Below, one piece after another: positions 8,111 to 15,981 of a stretch of 64,000 bases of DNA. The stretch lies in assembly GCF_002870125.1 (NCBI RefSeq), contig NZ_PNEO01000004.1:186001-250000 (forward strand), read 5' to 3'. The position numbers were made by a program, and so were the translations under genes. How positions within the stretch are numbered: position 1 is the first letter of the stretch; each line of letters opens with the position of its first letter. Source of the stretch: Burkholderia sp. WAC0059 (GTDB taxonomy: Bacteria; Pseudomonadota; Gammaproteobacteria; Burkholderiales; Burkholderiaceae). The notes under the pieces were generated by a model that was given only the letters and a program-made list of their open reading frames with translations, did no database searches and had not been told where the DNA came from.

Positions 8111-9418
8111 ATGAAAGTCGCAAGCTATCAGGGCGCATCGATCGATCCGTACGGCAAGGGGCTCGGCCACGTTCCGGGCGCGACCATCGCGCTCGTCGAC
8201 GCCGCGCGCCTCGAATGGAACCTGCTCGACGAGGACGTCAGCCTGCCCGCCGCCGTGCTCTACGCCGAGCGCGTCGAGCACAACCTGAAGTGGATGCAGG
8301 GCTTCGTCGAGCGCTACGGCGTGAAGCTCGCGCCGCACGGCAAGACGACGATGGCGCCGCAGCTCTTCCGCCGGCAGCTCGAGGCCGGCGCCTGGGGCAT
8401 CACGCTCGCGACCGCCCATCAGACGCGCGCCGCCTGGCGCGGCGGCGTGAGGCGCGTGCTGATGGCCAACCAGCTTGTCGGCCGCTACAACATGCGGATG
8501 ATCGCCGAGCTCATCAGCGATCCCGACTTCGAGTTCTGCTGCCTCGTCGATTCCGCGGAAGGCGTCGACCAACTGGGCGCCTATTTCAGGGCTTCGCGCC
8601 GGCCGCTCAACGTGCTGCTCGAACTCGGCGTGAAGGGCGGACGCACCGGCGTGCGCGACGCCGCGGCGCTCAAGGCCGTGCTCGCCGCGCTCGCGCGCTA
8701 CCCCGACGCGCTCGCGCTCGCGGGCGTCGAGCTGTACGAAGGCATCCTCAAGGACGAATCCGAAGTGCGCGGCCTGCTGCGCAGCGCGCTCGCGGTCACG
8801 CGCGAGCTGGCCGCCGCGGGCCGCTTCGCGCGCACGCCGCCGATCCTCTCGGGCGCGGGCTCCGCGTGGTACGACGTCGTCGCCGACGAACTCGCGCCGG
8901 CGGCGAAGTCCGGGCAGATCGAGGTCGTGCTGCGCCCCGGCTGCTACGTGACGCACGACGCCGGCATCTACGAGAAAGCCCAGGCCGACGTCCTCGCGCG
9001 CAACCCGATCGCGCGGCAGATGGGCGAGGCGCTCAAGCCGGCGCTGCATCTGTGGGCCTACGTGCAGTCGATTCCGGAACCCGATCGCGCGATCGTCGGC
9101 TTCGGCAAGCGCGACGCGTCGCCCGACGCCGGCTACCCGGTGCCCGCGCGCCACTACCGGCCGCTGCGCGCGGCCGCCGTCGTCGACGAGGACGCGCGCA
9201 GGCTGCCGCGCGAGGTCTCGCCCGACGAGCGCTGGGAAGTGTTCGCGATGATGGATCAGCACGCCTACATGCGCATTCCGGCCGGCGCGAACCTGCGAGT
9301 GGGCGACCTGATCGGCTTCGACATCTCGCACCCGTGCCTCACCTTCGACAAGTGGCGCCAACTGCTGCTCGTCGATCCCGAGTATCGCGTGACCGAGGTG
9401 ATCGAGACGCTGTTCTAG
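8111..9418 (+). CDS. DSD1-type PLP enzyme (amino acid deaminase / D-threonine aldolase-like)
   Basis: The 435-residue protein has an alanine-racemase-like PLP barrel, with the cofactor lysine expected at K78 in KLAPHGKTTMAP. A C-terminal D-serine-dehydratase-like beta domain follows (about 310-420), with a metal-binding His and Cys set near DQHAYMRI and DISHPCLTF. This architecture is that of fold-type III D-amino acid dehydratases and aldolases. The substrate cannot be read from the sequence; D-serine or D-threonine type substrates are most likely. The chosen ATG has AGGAG 10 bases upstream, and a longer frame upstream lacks such support. It is convergent with the marR gene. Confidence 0.82.
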   Translation: MKVASYQGASIDPYGKGLGHVPGATIALVDAARLEWNLLDEDVSLPAAVLYAERVEHNLKWMQGFVERYGVKLAPHGKTTMAPQLFRRQLEAGAWGITLATAHQTRAAWRGGVRRVLMANQLVGRYNMRMIAELISDPDFEFCCLVDSAEGVDQLGAYFRASRRPLNVLLELGVKGGRTGVRDAAALKAVLAALARYPDALALAGVELYEGILKDESEVRGLLRSALAVTRELAAAGRFARTPPILSGAGSAWYDVVADELAPAAKSGQIEVVLRPGCYVTHDAGIYEKAQADVLARNPIARQMGEALKPALHLWAYVQSIPEPDRAIVGFGKRDASPDAGYPVPARHYRPLRAAAVVDEDARRLPREVSPDERWEVFAMMDQHAYMRIPAGANLRVGDLIGFDISHPCLTFDKWRQLLLVDPEYRVTEVIETLF

Positions 9419-9431
9419 CGCGGGACCGGCC

Positions 9432-9878
9432 CTATGCAGAAGCCGCCGCGGCGATCCCCTCGCCGATGCGGTCCTCGACCATGCGCAGCGCGACCGAGAG
9501 CGCGGCGAGCACGTCGTCGGGCAGGCCCGCGAGCGTGTCATTGAGGAACGCGTTGCGGCGCGGCAGGCTTTCCTCGATCACCGAATTCCCCTTCGCCGTC
9601 AGCTTCACGTTGGTGATGCGGTTGTCGCGCTCGTCGGCGCTGCGCGCGATCCAGCCGAGCGACTCGAGCGTCTTGATCTGCCGCGTCAGCGCGCCGGGGT
9701 CGATGCGCAGCCGCTCGACGAGCCGCTTCTGGGACGACTCGCCGCCCTGCTCGTAGAGCGCGAGCAGCACGCGCCAGCGCGGCATCGGCTGGCCGACCCG
9801 GGCCTCGAACGCCGCCATGAAAGCCCGATAGGTCCGGCCGAACTGCTGGACGACGGCGATGCGGTCCTGTGCTTCCAT
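9432..9878 (-). CDS. MarR-family transcriptional regulator
   Basis: A 148-residue winged helix protein. The recognition region SSQKRLVERLRIDPGALTRQI (about 48-68) is followed by the wing with DERDNRITNVKLTAKG, the typical MarR Asp/Arg wing motif. Such proteins repress efflux or detoxification genes and release DNA on binding phenolic ligands. It lies 30 bases downstream of a DHA2-family efflux gene on the same strand, so it probably regulates its own operon. The binding site would lie before the efflux gene. Confidence 0.9.
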   Translation of the reverse strand: MEAQDRIAVVQQFGRTYRAFMAAFEARVGQPMPRWRVLLALYEQGGESSQKRLVERLRIDPGALTRQIKTLESLGWIARSADERDNRITNVKLTAKGNSVIEESLPRRNAFLNDTLAGLPDDVLAALSVALRMVEDRIGEGIAAAASA

Positions 9879-9908
9879 GTGATTCCGTCCCGGTGCCGGC
9901 GTGCGGCG

Positions 9909-11504
9909 TCAGTCCGCGTGGAGCGTCGGCTCGGCCGGCGCGCGCAGTTTGATGGGCGGCACGCGCCGGCTTTGCCAGACCGACGCGGCCGCGACGAGAG
10001 CGGCCACCGCGATGCCGAGGTGGATGGCCGAGACGAGCGCCTCGCGCGCGGCTTCGAGCAGCAGCGCGCCGTTGTGGCCCGCGTGCGTGAGCTCGTCCGT
10101 CAACGTCCGCTGGGCGTCGAGGTTGATGAGGATCTGCGGGTCCGCGAGCCGCGCGAACCAGTGGCTCGCGTGGTCGGCGGCGAGCGCCTCTCGCACGCCG
10201 CTCGCGTAGAGATGCGTGACCATCGTGCCCGTCAGCGCCGTGCCGATCATTCCGCCGACCATCCGCAGCGACTGCAGCAGCGCCGTGGCGATGCCCAGGT
10301 GCTCGCGCCCGGCCACCTGCTGCGCGAACACGGTCAGGTTCGGCATCACGAAGCCGAGGCCGAGGCCGGCCAGGACCATGAACGACATCAGGAGCGAGCG
10401 CGGCATCGAACGCGTGGCGACGGCCACGGCGACGCAGGCTACCGCCAGCATCGCGAAGCCGATGTAAAGCATGAGATTCGGATTGCGGATGCGCGAGACG
10501 ATCCGGCCGTTCGTGATGCTGCCGATCGTGATGAAGACGACGAGCGGCGTGATGACGAGGCCGGCGTCCTGCGGCGACATGCCGAAGCCGCCCTGGAACA
10601 GCAGCGGAGCGTAGAAAAGCAGCGAGAACATCGCGAAGCCGCCGAGCACCGCGAGCGTGAAGAGCGCGTTCAGGCTCGGGTTGCGGAACATGTCCATGGG
10701 CAGGATGGCCTGCGGGAACCGGCGCTCCCAGCGCAGCAGCGCCCACGTGGCCGCCACGCTCGCCGCGAGCAGGCAGACCGTTTCGACCGTGATGCCCTGC
10801 CTCGGCAGCCGCTCGACGAAGAGCTGCAGGCAGCCGAGCGCGAGCGCGATCAGCGCCGCGCCGGGCCAGTCGAGCCGCATGCGCCCCTTGTGCTCGACGT
10901 GGCGCAGGTGCGGCAGGTAGCGCCAGACGAAGAACAGCGAGACGAGCCCCACCGGCAGGTTCACGTAGAACACCGAGCGCCAGCCGTAATACTGCGTGAA
11001 GAAGCCGCCCATCGACGGGCCGACCGCGTTCGCGATGCCGAACGCGGAGCTCATCAGCACCTGCCAGCGCAGCCGCACCACGGAGTCGGGAAAGAGATCG
11101 GGGATGCAGGCGAACGCCGTGCCGACGAGCATCCCGCCGCCGATGCCCTGCAGGCCGCGCGCGAGCACGAGGAACAGCATGCTGTTGGCCACGCCGCAAA
11201 GCACCGAGGCGGCGCTGAACACGATGATCGAGGCGATCAGGAACGGCTTGCGGCCGTAGTAGTCGCCGAGCCGCCCGAAAATCGGCACGGTGATGACCGA
11301 GGTGAGCAGATACGAGGTCGCGACCCACGCGTAGAGCTCGAAGCCGCGCAGCTCCGCGACGATGGTCGGCAGCGCCGTGCCGACCACGGTCTGGTCGAGC
11401 GCGACGAGCATGGTGACGAACGAAACGCCGAGCATCGCGAGCAGCGACTCCCGGAACGGCAAGACCTGCTTGCTGGAGTGATGGGCGGCGGTATGGACAG
11501 CCAT
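9909..11504 (-). CDS. DHA2-family (EmrB/QacA) drug-efflux MFS transporter
   Basis: The 531-residue protein has about 14 membrane helices. Motif A-like FGRLGDYYGRKPFLIAS lies in loop 2-3, and an LDQTVVGTALPTI signature near residue 40 is typical of DHA2 drug:H+ antiporters. I chose the ATG starting MAVHTAAHH. A TTG 30 bases upstream would sit almost on the predicted transcription start. The gene leads the operon with marR behind it, and it is divergent from the EcsC gene. Substrates are unknown. Confidence 0.9.
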   Translation of the reverse strand: MAVHTAAHHSSKQVLPFRESLLAMLGVSFVTMLVALDQTVVGTALPTIVAELRGFELYAWVATSYLLTSVITVPIFGRLGDYYGRKPFLIASIIVFSAASVLCGVANSMLFLVLARGLQGIGGGMLVGTAFACIPDLFPDSVVRLRWQVLMSSAFGIANAVGPSMGGFFTQYYGWRSVFYVNLPVGLVSLFFVWRYLPHLRHVEHKGRMRLDWPGAALIALALGCLQLFVERLPRQGITVETVCLLAASVAATWALLRWERRFPQAILPMDMFRNPSLNALFTLAVLGGFAMFSLLFYAPLLFQGGFGMSPQDAGLVITPLVVFITIGSITNGRIVSRIRNPNLMLYIGFAMLAVACVAVAVATRSMPRSLLMSFMVLAGLGLGFVMPNLTVFAQQVAGREHLGIATALLQSLRMVGGMIGTALTGTMVTHLYASGVREALAADHASHWFARLADPQILINLDAQRTLTDELTHAGHNGALLLEAAREALVSAIHLGIAVAALVAAASVWQSRRVPPIKLRAPAEPTLHAD

Positions 11505-11543
11505 TTTTTGATTCCGCAACGATTGCCGCGTCAAAGATACGGC

Positions 11544-11552
11544 ATCATACCA
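11544..11552 (-). promoter_or_regulatory. Extended -10 promoter for the efflux-marR operon
   Basis: On the minus strand the sequence reads TGGTATGAT, a TGn extended -10 followed by TATGAT (5 of 6 to consensus). Transcription from about 11537 would give a 33-base leader before the efflux gene ATG. GCAT-CATACC-ATGC forms a small dyad over the -10 that could hold a MarR dimer. Confidence 0.5.
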
Positions 11553-11692
11553 TGCGGCGATCTTCTAAACTGACGGGCACGGCGCGCCGGCGCGCCCGTT
11601 TTTGCCGCGTTCCGGCTCGTTCTTCGCGGTTTTTGCGGGCTTTTCCCGGATCGGCCCCAAGTCCGGAATTTTTTGCAGGAGATTCGTCGAGC

Positions 11693-12646
11693 ATGGAGCG
11701 CCATCCCGCCTCACCCGCCACGTCACCCGCCGCGCCGTCCGGCGCCTTTGCCGGCTTGAGCGACAACGACCTGGCCGCGCTGCGGCGCGCGAAGCGCCAG
11801 CTCGAAAGTCCGCCCTTCGGCATGAAGCTCGCGTCGATGGCCGGGGCGCCCGTCGAAAAGCTGATCGGCCGCCTGCCCGCCGCGGCCGGCGACAAGGTGA
11901 ACGAAGCCGCGCGGCTCGCGCTGCGCCAGTGCCTGCGAATCGCGCTGAAGACGCTCGGCCGCGCCCGCCCCGCCGTCGCCGGCAACGACGCCGCCGAACC
12001 CGCCGCGAACGACGTGAACGGCGCGCCGGCGGCGAACGCAAAGCCGCCCGGCAACCTGCTGCACCGGATCGCGGTCGCGACGACGGGCGCGGCCGGCGGC
12101 GCGTTCGGCCTCGTGGCGCTGCCGGTCGAGCTGCCGGTGACGACGACGCTGATGTTCCGCTCGATCTGCGAGATCGCGCGCAGCGAGGGCGAGAACCTGG
12201 CTTCGCCCGACACGCAACTGCAATGTCTGACGGTGTTCGCGCTCGGCAGCGCGTCGAAGGCCGACGACGACGCCGAACTCGGCTACTTCCTCGCGCGCGG
12301 CGCGCTCGCCCAGGCCGTTTCGAAAGCCTCGACCGAGGTCGCCTCCAAGGGGTTCGCCGCGCACGGCTCGACCGCGCTGCTGCGGCTCATGCAGTCCATC
12401 GCCGCGCGCTTTTCGGTGCAGGTGAGCGAGCAGATCGCCGCGAAGTCGATTCCGGCGATCGGGGCGGTGCTCGGCGCCGCCGTCAACACCGTGTTCATCG
12501 GCCACTTCCAGCAGGTCGCGCACGGCCACTTCACGGTGCGGCGGCTCGAGCGCCACTATGGCGAAGAAGCGGTGCGGACGGCCTGGCAGGCCATCGGCGA
12601 CGTCCGGACCGTCGAGGCACCGCCCGACGACCGGAACGCGAGCTGA
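11693..12646 (+). CDS. EcsC-family protein
   Basis: The 317-residue product matches the EcsC family pattern. It has an N-terminal helical region, then GNLLHRIAVATTGAAGGAFGLVALPVELPVTTTLMFRSI with hydrophobic stretches, and a C-terminal half with SIPAIGAVLGAAVNTVFIGHFQQVA. EcsC is named from the Bacillus ecs operon, and its biochemical role is unknown. The ATG beginning MERHPAS was chosen because AGGAG stands 10 bases upstream. It is monocistronic as far as I see, divergent from the efflux operon and convergent with the CHRD gene. Confidence 0.85.
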   Translation: MERHPASPATSPAAPSGAFAGLSDNDLAALRRAKRQLESPPFGMKLASMAGAPVEKLIGRLPAAAGDKVNEAARLALRQCLRIALKTLGRARPAVAGNDAAEPAANDVNGAPAANAKPPGNLLHRIAVATTGAAGGAFGLVALPVELPVTTTLMFRSICEIARSEGENLASPDTQLQCLTVFALGSASKADDDAELGYFLARGALAQAVSKASTEVASKGFAAHGSTALLRLMQSIAARFSVQVSEQIAAKSIPAIGAVLGAAVNTVFIGHFQQVAHGHFTVRRLERHYGEEAVRTAWQAIGDVRTVEAPPDDRNAS

Positions 12647-12657
12647 AACGCCCCGCC

Positions 12658-13092
12658 TCAGTTGGCCGGCAGCACCTGCCCGCGGATCTCGCCGCCCGGG
12701 TTCTGCGTCGTGTGGACGTTGAAGTACCACTGGCCGCCCAGCAGGTCCGTCACCTGCTGTTGATCCAGCTTCGCCGAACCCTTGATCGGGCTGGGCAGGT
12801 CGCTCTTCGCGATCGGAATCTGCACCTTCGCGTTCTGGCCCACGGGCGCGGGACCGTGGAAATGCGCGGCGATCGCGGGCGAGGACAGGCCGCCGTAGGT
12901 CACGGTCCACGTCAGCGTGTCCGTCGTGGTGTCGAATGTGGCGTTGAGCTGGCCGTGGCCGTGCGTGGCGTGCGGCGGCACCTCGCTCGAAGGCTCGAGG
13001 TTGGCCTTCAGCGCGACCGTGTCGGCAAACGCGGCGCTCGACGCAAAGGCGCAGAGGAGAACGGCAAACTTGAACAGGCGAAGCGCAATCAT
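12658..13092 (-). CDS. CHRD-domain secreted protein
   Basis: A 144-residue protein with a clear signal peptide (1-23, cut after SSAAFA) and a single CHRD domain. The pattern EVPPHATHGHGQLNA, AHFHGPAPVGQNA and WYFNVHTTQNPGGEIRGQV is typical of the family. CHRD domains were first seen in animal chordin and occur in bacterial exported proteins of unknown function. The protein should be periplasmic or secreted. It is convergent with the EcsC gene, with only 11 bases between the stops. Confidence 0.9.
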   Translation of the reverse strand: MIALRLFKFAVLLCAFASSAAFADTVALKANLEPSSEVPPHATHGHGQLNATFDTTTDTLTWTVTYGGLSSPAIAAHFHGPAPVGQNAKVQIPIAKSDLPSPIKGSAKLDQQQVTDLLGGQWYFNVHTTQNPGGEIRGQVLPAN

Positions 13093-13251
13093 TGTTTTCT
13101 CCAGGGTGTTGTTGTGTCGGGTCGCGCCGCCCTTGCGGAGCGTGCGACGCCCTCATGCTAGTGCAAATTCCCGGCGACCGTCGTCGTCTTACCTTCGGCA
13201 CAAACGGCGCTCGCCCGGTATGGCGGACGTCATTGTTTGCGCTTCCGATAA

Positions 13252-13376
13252 GAGTGAATTCCTCGATTTGCACTCGATCTTCGCGACTTCAGCCGCTACT
13301 CTTTGCCTTGCGAGAAGTGAAACCCCTCCACGAGGGGTTTCCAAGCTTGAACGCGGCTTCGGCCGCGTTTTTTTTC
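13252..13376 (+). ncRNA. Candidate small RNA ending in an intrinsic terminator
   Basis: No plus-strand gene ends here, yet the plus strand shows a series of possible stems. These are GAGTG/CACTC (13252-13275), CTTCGC with GCGAGAAG (13279-13317, one bulge), a perfect 8-bp stem with loop CCACG (13320-13340), and a UUCG-capped terminator. The nearest upstream plus-strand gene, EcsC, ends 600 bases away. No strong promoter is visible, so the 5' end is uncertain. Confidence 0.45.
13350..13375 (+). terminator. Rho-independent terminator with UUCG tetraloop
   Basis: AACGCGGC-TTCG-GCCGCGTT forms an 8-bp GC-rich stem with the very stable cUUCGg loop, and the T run reaches 8 counting the last paired T residues. 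It is oriented for plus-strand transcription, although both flanking genes are on the minus strand. Confidence 0.85.
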
Positions 13377-13469
13377 GTCTTCGCTTTTCCGCCTGAGCGA
13401 GCGTCCCGTTTTCGTCCGCCTCGCGACCGGCCGCCCCCCCTGATCGTCGAGGCGATAATCAAGAGGAAT

Positions 13470-13486
13470 CCGGATCATTGATCCGG
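13470..13486. repeat. Perfect inverted repeat CCGGATCA-T-TGATCCGG
   Basis: Two 8-base arms with a single central base lie 52 bases past the lyase stop. The near-perfect dyad is more like a protein site or a relic than a terminator, as no T run follows on either strand. Confidence 0.6.
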
Positions 13487-13500
13487 CCATCTCGCCGGTT

Positions 13501-13528
13501 GGCCGGACCGCTTCGACGAGGTCCGGCC
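13501..13528 (-). terminator. Possible hairpin terminator of the lyase gene, without T run
   Basis: Nine-base arms GGCCGGACC and GGTCCGGCC enclose 10 bases and lie 10 bases beyond the stop codon of the minus-strand lyase gene. The lack of a following T run makes it a weak intrinsic terminator. It could protect the 3' end. Confidence 0.4.
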
Positions 13529-13537
13529 GCGCGGCGC

Positions 13538-14509
13538 TCAGGCCGAAGCGCCCACCAGTTGCGAGAAGCGTTGCAGATCGACGTTGCCGCCCGAAACGAC
13601 GATGCCCACCCGCTTGCCGCGCACGTCGACCTTGCGCTGCAGGACCGCGGCCGCCGCGAGGCAGCCGGTCGGCTCGACCACGATCTTCATCCGGCTCGCG
13701 AAAAACTTCATCGTCTCGACGAGCTCCGCGTCGCTCACCGTGACGACGTCGCTGACCAACTCGCGGATCACCGGGAACGTGTACTGGCCGAGGTGCTGCG
13801 TCTGCGCGCCGTCGGCGATCGTCTTCGGCGTTTCGATGTGGACGATCGAGCCGCCGCGCAGGCTGCGCTGGCCGTCGTTGCCGGCCTCGGGCTCGACGCC
13901 GAGCACCGTGCAGTCGGGATTGAGCGCCTTCGCGGCCGTCGCACAGCCCGAGAGCAAACCGCCGCCGCCGAGGCAGACGAGCAGCACGTCGAGCGGCCCG
14001 GCGTCCTCGACGAGTTCCTTCGCCGCCGTGCCCTGGCCCGCCATCACGTGCGGATGGTCGTAAGGCGGGATCAGCGTAAGGCCGCGCTCGTGGGCGAGCT
14101 TGCGCCCGAGCGCCTCGCGGTCCTCCTTGTAGCGGTCGTAGAACACGACCTCGCCGCCGTAGCCGCGCGTCGCCGCGACCTTCACGGCCGGCGCGTCCTC
14201 GGGCATCACGATCACGGCCTTCACGCCGAGCAGCCGCGCGGAGAGCGCGATGGCCTGCGCATGGTTGCCCGACGAATAGGTGATGACGCCGGCCGCCTTC
14301 TGCGCGGGCGAGAACTGCGCGATCGCGTTATAGGCGCCGCGGAACTTGAACGCGCCCATGCGCTGGAAGTTCTCGCACTTGAAGAAGAGTTGCGCGCCGC
14401 CCAGTTCGTCGGCGGTGCTCGACGTCAGCACCGGCGTGCGGTGCGCCGCGCCGCGAATGCGCTCGTGCGCGGCGACGACGTCTTCATAGGTAATCGGCAA
14501 TGCAGTCAT
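13538..14509 (-). CDS. PLP-dependent threonine dehydratase / hydroxyaspartate ammonia-lyase family
   Basis: The 323-residue fold-type II PLP enzyme has its cofactor lysine at K55 in GAFKFRGAYNA, the phosphate-binding GGGGLLSG loop near residue 185, and SSGNHAQAIA at about 79-88. It lacks the C-terminal regulatory ACT-like domain of biosynthetic IlvA. It therefore fits the short catabolic group that includes threo-3-hydroxyaspartate ammonia-lyase, serine racemase and TdcB. The sequence alone cannot decide between these; the FKCENFQRMGAFKFRGA pattern is the one I associate with the hydroxyaspartate/serine racemase branch. A good promoter lies upstream. Confidence 0.85.
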   Translation of the reverse strand: MTALPITYEDVVAAHERIRGAAHRTPVLTSSTADELGGAQLFFKCENFQRMGAFKFRGAYNAIAQFSPAQKAAGVITYSSGNHAQAIALSARLLGVKAVIVMPEDAPAVKVAATRGYGGEVVFYDRYKEDREALGRKLAHERGLTLIPPYDHPHVMAGQGTAAKELVEDAGPLDVLLVCLGGGGLLSGCATAAKALNPDCTVLGVEPEAGNDGQRSLRGGSIVHIETPKTIADGAQTQHLGQYTFPVIRELVSDVVTVSDAELVETMKFFASRMKIVVEPTGCLAAAAVLQRKVDVRGKRVGIVVSGGNVDLQRFSQLVGASA

Positions 14510-14589
14510 GGTGATATTCGGTCGGCACGAAAGCCGGTTCCCTTTTGCGGATTGACGGATTTGACGAACAATTCGGAACGGAACGCACG

Positions 14590-14618
14590 GGTATACCGAA
14601 CCATAAACGAATCGTCAA
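14590..14618 (-). promoter_or_regulatory. Sigma-70 promoter of the PLP lyase gene
   Basis: On the minus strand TTGACG is followed after exactly 17 bases by TATACC. The -10 lies in the palindrome GGTATACC, and the -35 is bracketed by CGAATC and GATTCG (14608-14626), a 6-base inverted repeat that may bind a regulator. The leader would be about 74 bases. Confidence 0.65.
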
Positions 14619-14744
14619 TAGATTCGCTTATCATACCGGAGAAATTCATCGACTCCCGGCGCTCATCGAATGCGCCATCGAACGAATGGTTCATGCGCGT
14701 CCGGCGCATTGACTGTCTCGTCAAAACAACGCCGATAAAAATAA

Positions 14745-14756
14745 GGAAACGTTTCC
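14745..14756. promoter_or_regulatory. Palindrome GGAAACGTTTCC, possible operator
   Basis: A perfect 12-base palindrome with a central CG, the form typical of LacI/PurR-type sites. It lies 127 bases upstream of the lyase promoter and 342 bases upstream of flp. No cognate regulator is in the window. Confidence 0.4.
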
Positions 14757-14843
14757 AATTCTGGATCTAGAATGGCATTGGCCCGGGCTGGGCGCAATGC
14801 CTCCCCAGTCGGCGGATTCGCCCTGTCAGCACGCTTCCGGCAA

Positions 14844-14888
14844 GCAAACGATTGGATACGTTTTTATCGTACGAGTGCAACCGTTTGC
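14844..14888. promoter_or_regulatory. Long imperfect inverted repeat upstream of flp
   Basis: Arms GCAAACGATTG and CAACCGTTTGC match at 10 of 11 positions and are 23 bases apart. Inside them a second dyad (TACG...CGTA) is nested. It is a plausible regulator binding region for the flp operon. Confidence 0.5.
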
Positions 14889-15025
14889 GTAATCGATTTT
14901 AAAAAACGGACAGCTCAAGTCTCATAAAAATATGCCGCTTTAACGGCAGATTCAGCTAATTCTTGAGTCCGAAAAAAAGCCGAATCACCCTTCAATTCAT
15001 CTAACTTTTTATCCGGCAGCTCCAC

Positions 15026-15031
15026 TAGAAT
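15026..15031 (+). promoter_or_regulatory. Possible -10 element for flp
   Basis: TAGAAT matches the sigma-70 -10 at 5 of 6 bases and would give a leader of about 60 bases. The -35 at the correct distance (AACTTT) is poor, so an activator may be needed. I found no sigma-54 -24/-12 element in this gap. Confidence 0.3.
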
Positions 15032-15097
15032 GGGCGCGCTCGCGGGTCTATTCGTCGTTTTTTCATTGAGCCCGTGATTTCTTCATGGAGCTAAAAC

Positions 15098-15295
15098 ATG
15101 CGTCAAATCATCCGGAAACTGTGGGCCGACGAACGCGGCGTGACCGCGCTCGAATATGCGATTCTCGCGGCGGTCGTCGTCGTCGCGGTGACGGCGGCGG
15201 GTGCCGTCCTTGAGAACAACGGCACGGGACTGCCTGGTCTGTTCACGAGCCTGATGACCAAAATCACCACTGCGCTGAACAACACTGGCGGCTGA
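15098..15295 (+). CDS. flp: Flp-family type IVb pilin (locus 2)
   Basis: A 65-residue prepilin. The short basic leader MRQIIRKLWADERG is followed by the Flp motif GVTALEYAILAAVVVVAV. Cleavage is expected after the Gly, and the following Glu and Tyr form the signature of type IVb Flp pilins. The mature pilin is about 51 residues, usual for the family. It is the main subunit of the pilus built by the genes that follow. It is separated from tadV by 142 bases, so a higher level of flp transcript than of the rest is likely. Confidence 0.95.
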   Translation: MRQIIRKLWADERGVTALEYAILAAVVVVAVTAAGAVLENNGTGLPGLFTSLMTKITTALNNTGG

Positions 15296-15437
15296 TAACG
15301 GAGCATCGCGGCCGCCGTCGGGAAGCAGGTACCCACGCCCGACGGCACCCGATCACTGCGCCACGCTCACGGGACACCGCCCACCGGCGGCGGCCCGCGT
15401 TTTTATCGCAGCAGACCGCGCGCGGAAATCCGATTCC

Positions 15438-15941
15438 ATGCTGTTCGCCATTCGCCTGATCGCGTGCGCGCTTCTCGCCGTGCTCGCGTGGTGCGACGTC
15501 CGCTCACGCAGGTTGCCGGGTCCGCTCGTCGCCGCGCTGGTCGCGCTCTATTTCGCCGCCGCGCTGGCCGCCCACGCCGCCGTCGCGTCCGTGCTCGTTC
15601 ATCACGTCGCGGTCGCCGTCGCGGCCTTCGCCGTGGGCACGGCGCTGTTCGCCTGCGGCGCGCTCGGCGGCGGCGACGTAAAGTTGGCCGCCGCCGTTTT
15701 CCTGTGGGCGGGCAGCACGCTCGCGCTGCCCGCGCTGCTGCTGATTGCGCTCGCCGGCCTCGCGGTCGCGCTGCTCGCGCTCGCCGCGTCCGGGCTCGTC
15801 CGCCTCGCGCCGTCGAGCCCGTTCGGCCGCGCCGCGCGGCCCTGGTCGGCCAAGCGCGGCGTGCCGTACGGCGTCGCCCTCGCAGCCGGCGGGGCCGTCG
15901 TCATCCTGGGCCCCGTGCTCGCGCACGGGCCGCATACCTGA
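15438..15941 (+). CDS. tadV: Prepilin peptidase TadV/CpaA (locus 2)
   Basis: The 167-residue integral membrane protease of family A24 has the two catalytic aspartates in WCDVRSRRLP (about residue 18) and GGGDVKLAAA (about 77), the GxGD hallmark. Six hydrophobic segments are visible. It lacks the N-terminal methylase domain of PilD, as Tad peptidases do. It should process the Flp prepilin and the TadE/TadF pseudopilins. The rcpC gene follows after 40 bases. Confidence 0.92.
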   Translation: MLFAIRLIACALLAVLAWCDVRSRRLPGPLVAALVALYFAAALAAHAAVASVLVHHVAVAVAAFAVGTALFACGALGGGDVKLAAAVFLWAGSTLALPALLLIALAGLAVALLALAASGLVRLAPSSPFGRAARPWSAKRGVPYGVALAAGGAVVILGPVLAHGPHT

Positions 15942-15981
15942 TTCGCCCCGCCTTTATCGGCGCTTACTCGCTGGCTTCGTC

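Larger units (their letters stand above)
13093..13537. other. 445-bp intergenic region with sRNA-like structures
   Basis: It lies between the 5' end of the CHRD gene and the 3' end of the lyase gene, both on the minus strand. It holds a chain of plus-strand hairpins ending in a strong terminator, then two further perfect inverted repeats near the lyase stop. No coding frame is convincing. Confidence 0.6.
14510..15097. other. 588-bp AT-rich regulatory region between lyase and flp
   Basis: This divergent intergenic region is clearly less GC-rich than its neighbours. It holds the lyase promoter, the palindrome GGAAACGTTTCC, a long nested inverted repeat, and a weak promoter-like site before flp. 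No coding frame convinces. The density of dyads suggests regulated expression of the second tad locus. Confidence 0.65.

Noticed and set aside
14760..15097. Sigma-54 promoter for flp
   Set aside because: TGGCATTGGCC is the only near match to a -24 element, and no TTGC follows at the needed distance.
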